A DNA stretch of 64,000 nt, from positions 124,001 to 188,000 of the forward strand of contig NZ_JAFCKT010000009.1 of NCBI RefSeq assembly GCF_018129985.1, in the 5' to 3' direction. Below the pieces are notes generated by a model. The model saw only the letters and a list, made by a program, of their open reading frames with translations, did no database searches and was not told the DNA's origin. Below, piece by piece: positions 55,341 to 63,540 of the stretch. The stretch comes from Bradyrhizobium sp. SZCCT0148 (GTDB lineage Bacteria > Pseudomonadota > Alphaproteobacteria > Rhizobiales > Xanthobacteraceae). Position 1 is the stretch's first letter. Each line of letters begins with the position of its first letter. A program made the translations under genes and the position numbers.

Positions 55341-55398
55341 CGCTTACGCAACGCGGTAAGCGACGCAACACCGGCTGCGGAGATACACTTCCGCAGCC
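55341..55398. other. Two stable hairpins after clpX
   Basis: CGCTTAC/GTAAGCG at 55341-55362 and GGCTGCGGA/TCCGCAGCC at 55373-55398, the second a 9-bp stem. Neither has a T-run on the minus strand, so they are probably RNA-processing or stability elements rather than intrinsic terminators. Confidence 0.45.
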
Positions 55399-55441
55399 CC
55401 AATTCGAGGGTACAGGTCTAGAGCGTTCCTGCGCCGGAAGA

Positions 55442-56713
55442 TCAGGCGCTGGCGTTCTCGACGGCGCGATCAGACCGATCGGCGTAGATGTAGAGCGGAC
55501 GCGCCGTTCCTTCCACGACTTCCCGCGAAATCACGACCTCTTCCACACCTTCCAGGCCCGGCAGGTCGAACATGGTCTCGAGCAGGATCGCCTCGAGGAT
55601 CGAACGCAACCCGCGCGCACCGGTCTTGCGCTCGATCGCCTTGCGGGCAACCGCGCCAAGCGCCTCGTCGGCGAAGGTCAGCTCGATGTTCTCCATCTCG
55701 AACAGTCGCTGGTACTGCTTCACCAGCGCGTTCTTCGGCTCGGTCAGGATCTTCTTGAGCGAGGCCTCGTCGAGGTCCTCAAGCGTCGCCACGACCGGCA
55801 GACGGCCGACGAACTCGGGGATGAGGCCGTACTTCAGAAGGTCCTCAGGCTCGACGTGACGGAAAATCTCGCCAGTGCGGCGGTCTTCCGGCGCCATCAC
55901 CTGGGCCGCGAAACCAATCGAGGTCGACCGTCCGCGCGCGGAGATGATCTTGTCGAGGCCGGCGAAAGCGCCGCCGCAGATGAAGAGGATGTTGGTGGTG
56001 TCCACTTGCAGGAATTCCTGCTGCGGATGCTTGCGGCCGCCCTGCGGCGGGACCGAAGCCACCGTGCCTTCCATGATCTTCAACAGCGCCTGCTGCACGC
56101 CCTCACCCGACACGTCGCGCGTGATCGAGGGGTTGTCGGACTTCCGGCTGATCTTGTCGATTTCGTCGATGTAGACGATGCCGCGCTGGGCGCGCTCGAC
56201 ATTGTAGTCGGCGGACTGGAGCAGCTTCAGGATGATGTTCTCGACGTCCTCACCGACATAACCGGCTTCGGTCAGCGTTGTCGCGTCAGCCATCGTGAAC
56301 GGCACGTCCAGGATGCGCGCGAGCGTCTGCGCAAGCAGCGTCTTGCCCGAACCGGTCGGACCGATCAGCAGGATGTTCGACTTCGCGAGTTCGACGTCGT
56401 TGTGCTTGGTCTGGTGGTTGAGGCGCTTGTAATGGTTGTGCACCGCGACCGACAGGACCTTCTTCGCATGGCTCTGGCCGATCACGTAGTCGTCCAGGAC
56501 CTTGCAGATTTCCTTCGGCGTCGGAATGCCGTCGCGCGACTTGACCAGCGAGGACTTGTTCTCCTCGCGGATGATGTCCATGCAGAGCTCGACGCACTCG
56601 TCGCAGATGAACACCGTGGGACCAGCGATCAGTTTGCGGACTTCGTGCTGGCTCTTGCCGCAGAACGAGCAATATAGCGTGTTCTTGGAGTCGCTCGTGC
56701 CGACCTTACTCAT
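55442..56713 (-). CDS. clpX: ATP-dependent Clp protease ATP-binding subunit ClpX
   Basis: 423 residues. The N-terminal zinc-binding domain has Cys15, Cys18, Cys37 and Cys40 (LYCSFCGK, FICDECVELC). Walker A GPTGSGKT at 118-125, Walker B IVYIDEIDKI near 180, pore loop GYVGEDVE and the C-terminal substrate-recognition part follow. It unfolds proteins and feeds them to ClpP, encoded upstream. Confidence 0.97.
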   Translation of the reverse strand: MSKVGTSDSKNTLYCSFCGKSQHEVRKLIAGPTVFICDECVELCMDIIREENKSSLVKSRDGIPTPKEICKVLDDYVIGQSHAKKVLSVAVHNHYKRLNHQTKHNDVELAKSNILLIGPTGSGKTLLAQTLARILDVPFTMADATTLTEAGYVGEDVENIILKLLQSADYNVERAQRGIVYIDEIDKISRKSDNPSITRDVSGEGVQQALLKIMEGTVASVPPQGGRKHPQQEFLQVDTTNILFICGGAFAGLDKIISARGRSTSIGFAAQVMAPEDRRTGEIFRHVEPEDLLKYGLIPEFVGRLPVVATLEDLDEASLKKILTEPKNALVKQYQRLFEMENIELTFADEALGAVARKAIERKTGARGLRSILEAILLETMFDLPGLEGVEEVVISREVVEGTARPLYIYADRSDRAVENASA

Positions 56714-57159
56714 TCCTGTCTCCGTCCGCGGTTCGATTCCGTTCCGCTCGATCGCTTCATTCCGACACGATGGCCGGCATGAAGCTTAAGTAGAGCAAAT
56801 TCCGTACCAAAAAAGACCTTACGCATCACATTCCGTGCGAATCACGGTCACGCGATTCTCCGCGATCATAGCGGATCAATCGTAGCCAACCATGCTGTCA
56901 CCCGACTATCAAGAATTCGCTAATCGGGCGCTGCTGACTACCCGTGACAATACCGTGATTTCCGATCTTGGCACGGGCGAAGTGACCGAAATCACCCCAG
57001 CGTTGCCGGATGGCCACGGAAAACAAGCACGAAAGCGGAACTTTCTGCCTGTCGCAGGGCGCAAATCGGGCCTTGCGGCGCGCCCACGCGTCCATAGCGT
57101 GAACGCCACATGATCGCGGCGCGCGATCTCCGGGGGATCGCCGTCACACTCCAGTAGTG
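56714..57159. other. clpP-clpX intergenic region
   Basis: No gene is supported. A CCGTG/CACGG inverted repeat at 56833-56847 and a T-rich stretch near 56808-56815 on the minus strand may belong to the clpX promoter region, but no firm promoter was identified. Confidence 0.35.
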
Positions 57160-57792
57160 CTACGGGGCTTTCGCCGCCGGCTCCTCAGCGCGCTTGTCGA
57201 TGACCTTGTCGACCAGGCCGAACTCCTTGGCGTCATTCGCGGTGAGGAACTTGTCGCGTTCCAGCGCGTCCTCGATCGCCTTATAGGTCTGGCCCGTGTG
57301 CTTCACGTAGATCTCGTTGAGCCGCTTCTTCAGGTTCAGGATTTCCTGGGCGTGCAGCATGATGTCGGTCGCCTGGCCCTGGAAGCCGCCGGAGGGCTGG
57401 TGCACCATGATGCGCGCGTTCGGCAGCGAGAAGCGCATGTCTTTCTCGCCGGCGCAGAGCAGCAGAGAGCCCATCGAGGCGGCCTGCCCCGTGCACAACG
57501 TCGACACCGGCGGGCGGATGAACTGCATGGTGTCGTAGATCGCAAGACCCGACGTCACCACGCCGCCCGGCGAGTTGATGTACATCGAGATTTCCTTCTT
57601 CGGATTTTCCGCCTCAAGGAACAGGAGCTGGGCGACGACCAGCGTCGACATGCCGTCCTCGACCGGTCCGGTCAGGAAGATGATGCGCTCTTTCAGCAGG
57701 CGCGAGAAAATGTCGTAGGCGCGCTCGCCACGGTTGGTCTGCTCGACCACCATGGGCACGAGGTTCATGTAGGTTTCAACCGGATCGCGCAT
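57160..57792 (-). CDS. clpP: ATP-dependent Clp protease proteolytic subunit ClpP
   Basis: 210 residues, serine peptidase with catalytic Ser107 (GQAASMGSLL), His131 (IMVHQPSGG) and Asp180 (ALERDKFL). YINSPGGVVTSGLAIYDTMQ-like sequence near 71-90 forms the oxyanion region. Assembles as a double heptamer degrading proteins with ClpX or ClpA. 283 bases after tig. Confidence 0.97.
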   Translation of the reverse strand: MRDPVETYMNLVPMVVEQTNRGERAYDIFSRLLKERIIFLTGPVEDGMSTLVVAQLLFLEAENPKKEISMYINSPGGVVTSGLAIYDTMQFIRPPVSTLCTGQAASMGSLLLCAGEKDMRFSLPNARIMVHQPSGGFQGQATDIMLHAQEILNLKKRLNEIYVKHTGQTYKAIEDALERDKFLTANDAKEFGLVDKVIDKRAEEPAAKAP

Positions 57793-58000
57793 GAGTCACC
57801 TAGGGTTTTCGGAGACGGACATCGCCGGGGCTGGCCGCCAGTTTTGGCGGGTGCGCCGGAGGGGGATGGACGTCCTGCGATGCAGGAACTTGGTAGAGAT
57901 AGCTAGAAAGGCGTACCGACAGATATAGCCCAATTCGGTTCTGACAAGTGCGGAGCGAATTAAGGCTTAATCCCTGGGGCAGTTGAAGCTGATTCGCGCA

Positions 58001-58038
58001 AAGAGGCCCAGCCGGCCATCTGGCTAGCTGGGCCTCTT
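58001..58038 (-). terminator. Intrinsic terminator of tig
   Basis: 12-bp stem AAGAGGCCCAGC / GCTGGGCCTCTT around a 14-base loop, followed by TTTG on the minus strand. It lies 38 bases past the tig stop. Confidence 0.65.
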
Positions 58039-58075
58039 CGCTGATCATCCTTAATAGGTGCCTGCCTCAAGCTCT

Positions 58076-59437
58076 TCAGGCCGCGGTCTTTTCCGCCTCG
58101 TCGTCCTTGTAGAGGTCCTCGCGCGAGACCTTCTTCTCGGTCACGTTGGCGAGTTCGAGGATGAAATCGACGACCTTGTCCTCATAGATCGGTGCACGAA
58201 GCTGGGCCAGCGCCTGGGCATTGCTGCGGTAATAGTCCCAGACCTCCTTCTCGCGGCCGGGCATCGAGCGGGCGCGCTCGATCACGGCGCGGCCGACCTC
58301 GTCGTCGGTCACGGTGATCTTGTTCTTCTCGCCGATCTCGGAGAGCACGAGACCGAGCCGCACGCGGCGGTCGGCAATCTTGCGGTACTCTTCCTTGGCC
58401 TTGTCCTCAGTGGTGTCCTCGTCGGCAAACGTCTTGCCGGCAGAGTCCATCTCGGCCTTGACCGAGTTCCACATCAGATTGAACTCCTCGTCGACCAGCG
58501 AGGGCGGCGCCTCGAAGCGATGGGCTTCGTCGAGGCGGTCGAGCAGCGCGCGCTTGACGCGCTGGCGCGTCGCACCGGCGAACTCGGCAACCAGGCGCTC
58601 GCGCGCGGCTTCCTTGAGCTTGTCGAGCGATTCGAGGCCGAGCGTCTTGGCGAACTCGTCATCAATCGCGACGTCCTGGGGCGACTCGATCGACGTCGCG
58701 GTGGTCTCGAACTCGGCCGGCTGGCCGGCGAGCTTGTCGTTCATGTAGTTCTTGGGGAATGACACTTTCAGCGTGCGGGTTTCGCCCGCGCCGATCCCGA
58801 TAAGCTGTTCCTCGAAGCCCGGGATGAAGGTGTTGGAACCGATGACGACCTGGATGCCTTCGCCGGTACCGCCCTCGAAGACTTCGCCGTTGATGCTGCC
58901 CTTGAAGTTGATAGTGACGCGGTCACCCGACTCGGCCTTGGCGCCCTCGGCCTTCGCGGCATAGCCGCGGTTGGTATCGGCAATGCGCTTGATCGCCTCG
59001 TCGACGTCGGCATCGGTAACCTCGGCCACGGGCTTCTCGACCTCAAAGGTCTTGAAATCGGCCAGTGCGATCGCCGGCACCACCTCGATCGCGACCGTGT
59101 AGGTCAGATCGGTCTTGCCGCTCAGCAGCTCCTCGACCTCGGCCTGCTCGCTCGGCATGGTGATCTTCGGCTCGGTCGCAAGGCGGAAGCCACGCTCGGA
59201 GAACAGCTGCGTGTTGGTGTCGCGGATGGTCTGGTCGATGGTCTCGGCCATCACCGAGCGACCGTAGACCTTCTTCAAATGCGTAACCGGGACCTTGCCG
59301 GGGCGGAAGCCGTTGATGCGGACCTTGTCCTTGAGATCGACGAGCTTGGCGCCGGCCTTGGCGTCGAGATCAGACGCGGGAACGCTGATCTTGAACTCGT
59401 GCTTCAAACCTTCCGAGAGGGTTTCTGTGACCTGCAT
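58076..59437 (-). CDS. tig: Trigger factor (ribosome-associated chaperone)
   Basis: 453 residues from the ATG at 59437 (MQVTETLSEGLKHEF); the frame is open further upstream into a tRNA region, which is not coding. N-terminal ribosome-binding domain contains the signature GFRPGKVP near 46-53, then the PPIase (FKBP-like) domain near 165-240 (DRVTINFKGSINGEVFEGG) and a C-terminal helical chaperone domain. Folds nascent chains at the ribosome exit; first in the tig-clpP-clpX-lon block. Confidence 0.96.
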   Translation of the reverse strand: MQVTETLSEGLKHEFKISVPASDLDAKAGAKLVDLKDKVRINGFRPGKVPVTHLKKVYGRSVMAETIDQTIRDTNTQLFSERGFRLATEPKITMPSEQAEVEELLSGKTDLTYTVAIEVVPAIALADFKTFEVEKPVAEVTDADVDEAIKRIADTNRGYAAKAEGAKAESGDRVTINFKGSINGEVFEGGTGEGIQVVIGSNTFIPGFEEQLIGIGAGETRTLKVSFPKNYMNDKLAGQPAEFETTATSIESPQDVAIDDEFAKTLGLESLDKLKEAARERLVAEFAGATRQRVKRALLDRLDEAHRFEAPPSLVDEEFNLMWNSVKAEMDSAGKTFADEDTTEDKAKEEYRKIADRRVRLGLVLSEIGEKNKITVTDDEVGRAVIERARSMPGREKEVWDYYRSNAQALAQLRAPIYEDKVVDFILELANVTEKKVSREDLYKDDEAEKTAA

Positions 59438-59611
59438 GGCGTCCAATCTTCTTCCCGTTCGGTCCCGGCGCGCATGCGTCGGGACGCTGTCATTAATCGA
59501 TCCGGCGCGAGGCGAACGCCTCAACGCCGGTGCTTTCATCGAACCGGCTCCCGGCGGACGAACATCCGCGCGAAAGCAGGTCTCGTAATCCGTGCAAACG
59601 CTGAAAGCGCT

Positions 59612-59696
59612 TGGTGCGGGCGGAGGGACTCGAACCCCCACAACTTTCGTCACTGGAACCTAAATCCAGCGCGTCTACCAGTTCCGCCACGCCCGC
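59612..59696 (-). tRNA. tRNA-Leu (TAG)
   Basis: 85 bases including CCA with a long variable arm, as in Leu tRNAs. Acceptor GCGGGCG pairs with CGCCCGC, the anticodon loop ATTTAGG has TAG at 59662-59660, and the T arm reads GGGGGTTCGAGTCCCTC. Confidence 0.96.
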
Positions 59697-59851
59697 GTGA
59701 ATTTGCATCAAAGACCGGCCGCGATGCCGCGGGCGGCCGGGCTTATAGCATGTGCCTGACTGTTCGCAGCAAAAAAATGGCCCGATGGAGGCAGGGTTTA
59801 CGTAGGCACGACGGCTGGACTTATCCAGCGCGGCGTGGTCGGGATCGGCCC

Positions 59852-61165
59852 ATGACACCACGGATCTTCACCCCCAACAGACGCGAGCTTTTGGCCGGGC
59901 TCGGCGCCTCGCTTGGCGTATCGGCGGCCGGGCTGATCGCCGGCGGCGCCGTGCCGGCCTTGACCGCCCAGCTCGCCCTGCAGGCCCGGGCGTCAACCTT
60001 GGCTCTAAGGCCAAATCAGCCGGCTACTCCGATCTGGGAGCTGGCCGCCTTGAGTCACGTCGGGGACGTCCGCCTCAAGCGCTTTGACAGTTGCCAGGTG
60101 GTGTTTCGCAACAACCTGACTGTCCCGCTTGCGCCAGTCTGGCACGGCCTTAATGCCCCCGCTGGCCCCGATCACTTCCCGGGGCGCGGACCGGTGGCTC
60201 CGGATGCGACGGAAACCACAAATATTTCAACGCCAAACGCCGGGACCTTGCTGGCCGACTTTCGGCTGTTCGAGGACGGGCAGAAGCAGCCCGCCCGTCC
60301 GCTTCCGATCATCATCGCCGAGTCCAGCCGGGTCGCGATCGATCGTGACTTGGTCGTTTTGATCGAGGAGTGGCGGCTGCGGCCGGACGGGACCGCGCTT
60401 CCCCCGGGGCGGGACCCGAAGGACAGCACGCCGCTTTACACAATCAACGGCGGGACTTCATTCGAACTCTCAGCTTCAGCCGGGGAGCGGCTGCGGCTGC
60501 GCTTCATCAACGGCTCGCAACGCTCTGTTCTGGCGATCAAATTGGAGAACCACGAAGTCCAGGTGATGGCTCTGGACGGGCAGCCGGCCGAGCCGTTTCC
60601 GGCACGCAACGGCGCCCTGGTGCTGGCCCCAGGCGCACGCGCCGACGCCTTTGTCGATGCGGCCGCATCGGCCCGACTCCTGCTCCACGACGGCAAAGAG
60701 GCGCGCCAGATCGGCAACCTCACCATCTCCGGCAAGCTGGAGCGTCCGCCGCTGTTGCCGGCCCAGCCGCTCCCTCCAAACGGCCTGCCCGAGAAACTCG
60801 ACTTGCGAGGTGCCCTGCGGTTCGATGTCGCGCTCGGCACACCCGACGCCGGCTGGGTGCGGCCGGCGAGCTTCTCCGTCAAATCGGCCCCGGCCTTCCG
60901 CGCCCGGCCTGGTCGCACCGTCGTGCTTGCCCTCAATAACCCTGCGCCCGTCGCGACCGTCTTCCACCTGCATGGCCACCCCTTCCGCCTGCTCGACAAG
61001 CTCGACGACGGCTGGAAGCCCTACTGGCTCGACACGCTCGCCATCGAGCCCGGCCAGACCCAGCGCATCGCCTTCGCGGCCACTGCTCCCGGCCAATGGC
61101 TGATCGAGTCCGTCGCGACCGATTGGGCTTCACCGCGCCTAGTGCGCTGGTACGCGGTGGAATGA
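59852..61165 (+). CDS. Multicopper-oxidase-fold Tat-exported protein with degenerate copper sites
   Basis: 437 residues from the ATG at 59852. A Tat motif NRRELLAG (about 9-16) and hydrophobic core precede two or three cupredoxin-like domains. WHGLNAPAG near 97-105 corresponds to the first copper loop but lacks the preceding His, the usual WYHxH segment is replaced by TLLADFRLFEDG, and near the C-terminus HLHGHPF is retained while the HCHxxxH loop (Type 1 and Type 3 ligands) is absent. It therefore resembles SufI/FtsP or Bradyrhizobium-type multicopper-oxidase relatives that no longer bind all coppers. Periplasmic; probably structural, or with few coppers. Converges with nnr. Confidence 0.85.
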   Translation: MTPRIFTPNRRELLAGLGASLGVSAAGLIAGGAVPALTAQLALQARASTLALRPNQPATPIWELAALSHVGDVRLKRFDSCQVVFRNNLTVPLAPVWHGLNAPAGPDHFPGRGPVAPDATETTNISTPNAGTLLADFRLFEDGQKQPARPLPIIIAESSRVAIDRDLVVLIEEWRLRPDGTALPPGRDPKDSTPLYTINGGTSFELSASAGERLRLRFINGSQRSVLAIKLENHEVQVMALDGQPAEPFPARNGALVLAPGARADAFVDAAASARLLLHDGKEARQIGNLTISGKLERPPLLPAQPLPPNGLPEKLDLRGALRFDVALGTPDAGWVRPASFSVKSAPAFRARPGRTVVLALNNPAPVATVFHLHGHPFRLLDKLDDGWKPYWLDTLAIEPGQTQRIAFAATAPGQWLIESVATDWASPRLVRWYAVE

Positions 61166-61172
61166 GGCGGCC

Positions 61173-62672
61173 TCAATATTCGATGCCGAGCGCATCATAG
61201 ATCCGCCGGTGCACGGCCGGCAGCGTTTCGGTCAGGTCCTCCGCGATCAGCCCTGGCCCGGCTTCGCGTCCCGCCTCGCCATGCATCCAGACACCGATGC
61301 TGGCGGCTTCGAAGGCGGGCACGCCCTGCGCCAAAAGCCCGGCGATGATGCCGGCGAGCACGTCGCCGGCGCCTGCGGTGGCGAGCCAGGGCGGCGCGTT
61401 GGCCGCAATGGTGGCGCGGCCGTCGGGGGCCGCAATGGTGGTGTCCGGGCCTTTCAGCAGCACCACCGCGCCGGAGCGTTCGGCGGCATCGCGCACGCGC
61501 TCCAGCTTGGATCGACCGGGAAATTTGTTGCTGAGATCGGAGAACAGGCGCGGAAACTCGCCTTCGTGCGGCGTCAGCACCACCGCATTGTCGCGCGACG
61601 ATTTGATCGATTCGAACAGCCGCGCAGGGTTTGCGGCAAAGCTCGTCAGCGCATCCGCATCGAGCACCAGACGACACTGTGCCGTGAGCGCGGTGTGAAC
61701 GAGATCGCAGGTGCGTTCACTGACGCCGGCGCCGGGGCCGATGATGCAGGTGTTGTAGCGCTTGTCGCCGAGCAGCTCGCCGAACTCGATCGCGGTGTCG
61801 ACGGGGCGCACCATGACGGCCGTGAGCGCGGCGGCGTTGATCGCGAGCGCATCGCGCGGGCTCGCCAGCGTCACCAGCCCTGCCCCAGCACGCAAGCTCC
61901 CACGCGCGGCCAGCCGCGCAGCGCCGGTCGCCGCCGCATCTCCGGAGACCGCAAGAACGTGCCCCCGCGCGTATTTGTGGCCGTCGATGCGCGGCACCGG
62001 AAAAGCGGCGCCCCAGACATCCGGATCGTTCTCGAAGGTCAGCGGCGCGATCTCGTCGAGCACCTGCGCGTCGATGCCGATGTGGGCGACACGCACTTGG
62101 CCGCAATGCATCCGGCCCGGCATCAACAGATGCGCCGGTTTCTTGCGGAAGAAGGTGACGGTCTCGGTGGCGTTCACCGCCACACCCATCACGGCCGCGC
62201 TGGTGCCGTTGATGCCGCTCGGCAGATCGACCGCGAGCACCGGCGCGCCGTTGCCGTTGATCGCTTCGATCATCGCGCGCGCCTCGCCGTCGACAGGACG
62301 GCTGAGGCCTGCGCCGAACAGCGCGTCGATGATCAGCGCGGGCCGTCCGATCGCCTGAGGATTGAACGGGAGCACCGGGTGCTTCCAGCCGCGCGCGGCG
62401 GAGGCCGCGTCGCCCTGCAGCTGGTCTCGCTCGCACATCAGGATGACCGAAACCTCGCGCCCCTGCGCGGCGAGCTCGGCGGCTGCGACAAAACCGTCAC
62501 CGCCATTGTTGCCGGGGCCGGCCACGATCAGGATCGGCCCCTCCTCCACCAACGCATGGGCGGCATCGGCGACCGCCTGCCCCGCGCTCAGCATCAGCTT
62601 GAAACCGGGCGTGCCGGCCGCGATGGTGAGCTGGTCGGCGCGCTGCATTTCAGCGGTGGTTAGAACTTCCAT
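61173..62672 (-). CDS. nnr: Bifunctional NAD(P)H-hydrate epimerase / ADP-dependent dehydratase
   Basis: 499 residues from the ATG at 62672 (MEVLTTAEMQRAD). The N-terminal YjeF_N domain has GPGNNGGDGFVAAAELA near 53-69; the C-terminal carbohydrate-kinase-like domain has VVLTPHEGEFPRLF near 370 and the ATP/ADP motif ATAGAGDVLAGIIAGL near 445. Together they repair NADHX and NADPHX. Length matches the fused bacterial Nnr. Confidence 0.95.
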   Translation of the reverse strand: MEVLTTAEMQRADQLTIAAGTPGFKLMLSAGQAVADAAHALVEEGPILIVAGPGNNGGDGFVAAAELAAQGREVSVILMCERDQLQGDAASAARGWKHPVLPFNPQAIGRPALIIDALFGAGLSRPVDGEARAMIEAINGNGAPVLAVDLPSGINGTSAAVMGVAVNATETVTFFRKKPAHLLMPGRMHCGQVRVAHIGIDAQVLDEIAPLTFENDPDVWGAAFPVPRIDGHKYARGHVLAVSGDAAATGAARLAARGSLRAGAGLVTLASPRDALAINAAALTAVMVRPVDTAIEFGELLGDKRYNTCIIGPGAGVSERTCDLVHTALTAQCRLVLDADALTSFAANPARLFESIKSSRDNAVVLTPHEGEFPRLFSDLSNKFPGRSKLERVRDAAERSGAVVLLKGPDTTIAAPDGRATIAANAPPWLATAGAGDVLAGIIAGLLAQGVPAFEAASIGVWMHGEAGREAGPGLIAEDLTETLPAVHRRIYDALGIEY

Positions 62673-63050
62673 GCCACTTACCTGGTCCAAACGCCTTTTC
62701 AACAGGCACGTAACGCGTCGCCCAGCCGTTGGGAACATCGATCTGCACACATATTGACCGTTTGCCTATTTCGTAGTCTTCAGTATCTTGCGCAAGTCGG
62801 CGACACGGCTCAGAGATGCACGTTAAAAGGCTGATAACGCTCCCATAATCAGGGCATTTGCAACTTGGCATAGACCCTGCTTTTGAGGAAGCCGCTTCGG
62901 TTCGTCGTGCTCACTGGCATCTATCAGAGTGTGGCCGGCCGTTGTTGCCGGACTGGTCAGGGTTGCAGGCATAGCGAAGACAAGATCGTGCGTTAAGAGC
63001 GCATCCTGACGAAGACGTTGCTATTTGTTCGAAAGGCCGGGAGGCGCGCA
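62673..63050. other. nnr-glnB intergenic region
   Basis: No gene is supported. It carries the sigma-54 promoter for glnB. The glnB start is not preceded by an obvious NtrC site of the TGCACC-N5-GGTGCA type; a search upstream of 62865 would settle this. Confidence 0.5.
62865..62882 (+). promoter_or_regulatory. Sigma-54 (RpoN) promoter of glnB
   Basis: TTGGCATAGACCCTGCTT has GG and GC separated by exactly 10 bases (TTGGCA at -24, TGC at -12), matching the RpoN consensus. Start expected near 62894, about 157 bases before the glnB GTG. Confidence 0.7.
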
Positions 63051-63389
63051 GTGAAGAAAATCGAAGCCATCATCAAGCCATTCAAGCTCGACGAGGTGAA
63101 GGAAGCGCTTCAGGAAGTCGGCCTTCAGGGCATCACCGTCACCGAAGCCAAGGGCTTTGGCCGGCAGAAGGGCCATGCCGAGCTCTACCGCGGCGCAGAA
63201 TACATCGTCGACTTCCTGCCCAAGGTGAAGATCGAGATCGTGATCGGCGACGATCTGGTCGAACGCGCCATCGACGCGATCCGCCGCGCCGCGCAAACCG
63301 GCCGCATCGGCGACGGTAAGATCTTCGTGTCCAACATCGAAGAGGCGATCCGCATCCGGACCGGCGAATCCGGGCTGGACGCTATCTGA
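63051..63389 (+). CDS. glnB: Nitrogen regulatory protein PII
   Basis: 112 residues starting at GTG 63051 with GGGAGG about 6 bases upstream; the open frame upstream adds an improbable 11 residues. The T-loop GRQKGHAELYRGAEY places the uridylylation Tyr at 51, and KVKIEIVIGDD and GRIGDGKIFV are family landmarks. It senses 2-oxoglutarate, ATP and ADP, is modified by GlnD, and controls NtrB and GlnE. Sits 151 bases before glnA, typical of rhizobia. Confidence 0.96.
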   Translation: MKKIEAIIKPFKLDEVKEALQEVGLQGITVTEAKGFGRQKGHAELYRGAEYIVDFLPKVKIEIVIGDDLVERAIDAIRRAAQTGRIGDGKIFVSNIEEAIRIRTGESGLDAI

Positions 63390-63432
63390 GCCGGGTGCTA
63401 TCCCGAATTTTGCGACACTCCGACTGGAAATA

Positions 63433-63450
63433 AGGCTGCTTCGGCGGCCT
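63433..63450 (+). other. Hairpin between glnB and glnA
   Basis: AGGCTGC / GCGGCCT stem (one G-U) with a TTCG tetraloop, followed by GATTTCGTTT. A weak terminator or processing site that may set the glnB:glnA ratio. No strong T-run. Confidence 0.4.
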
Positions 63451-63540
63451 GATTTCGTTTGTGCGGTCGCGCAAAACTCGCTTGAGCGAGAATAATTTTG
63501 CTCATCTGGAAACCGACCCGCAGAGCCAAAAGGGGTATGC

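Larger units (their letters stand above)
55114..55441. other. clpX-lon intergenic region with hairpins and lon promoter
   Basis: No gene is supported. It contains two hairpins past clpX and a promoter candidate before lon. Confidence 0.5.

Noticed and set aside
56892..57113. 73-codon frame between clpX and clpP
   Set aside because: No ribosome site or family, low-quality composition; more likely promoter region.
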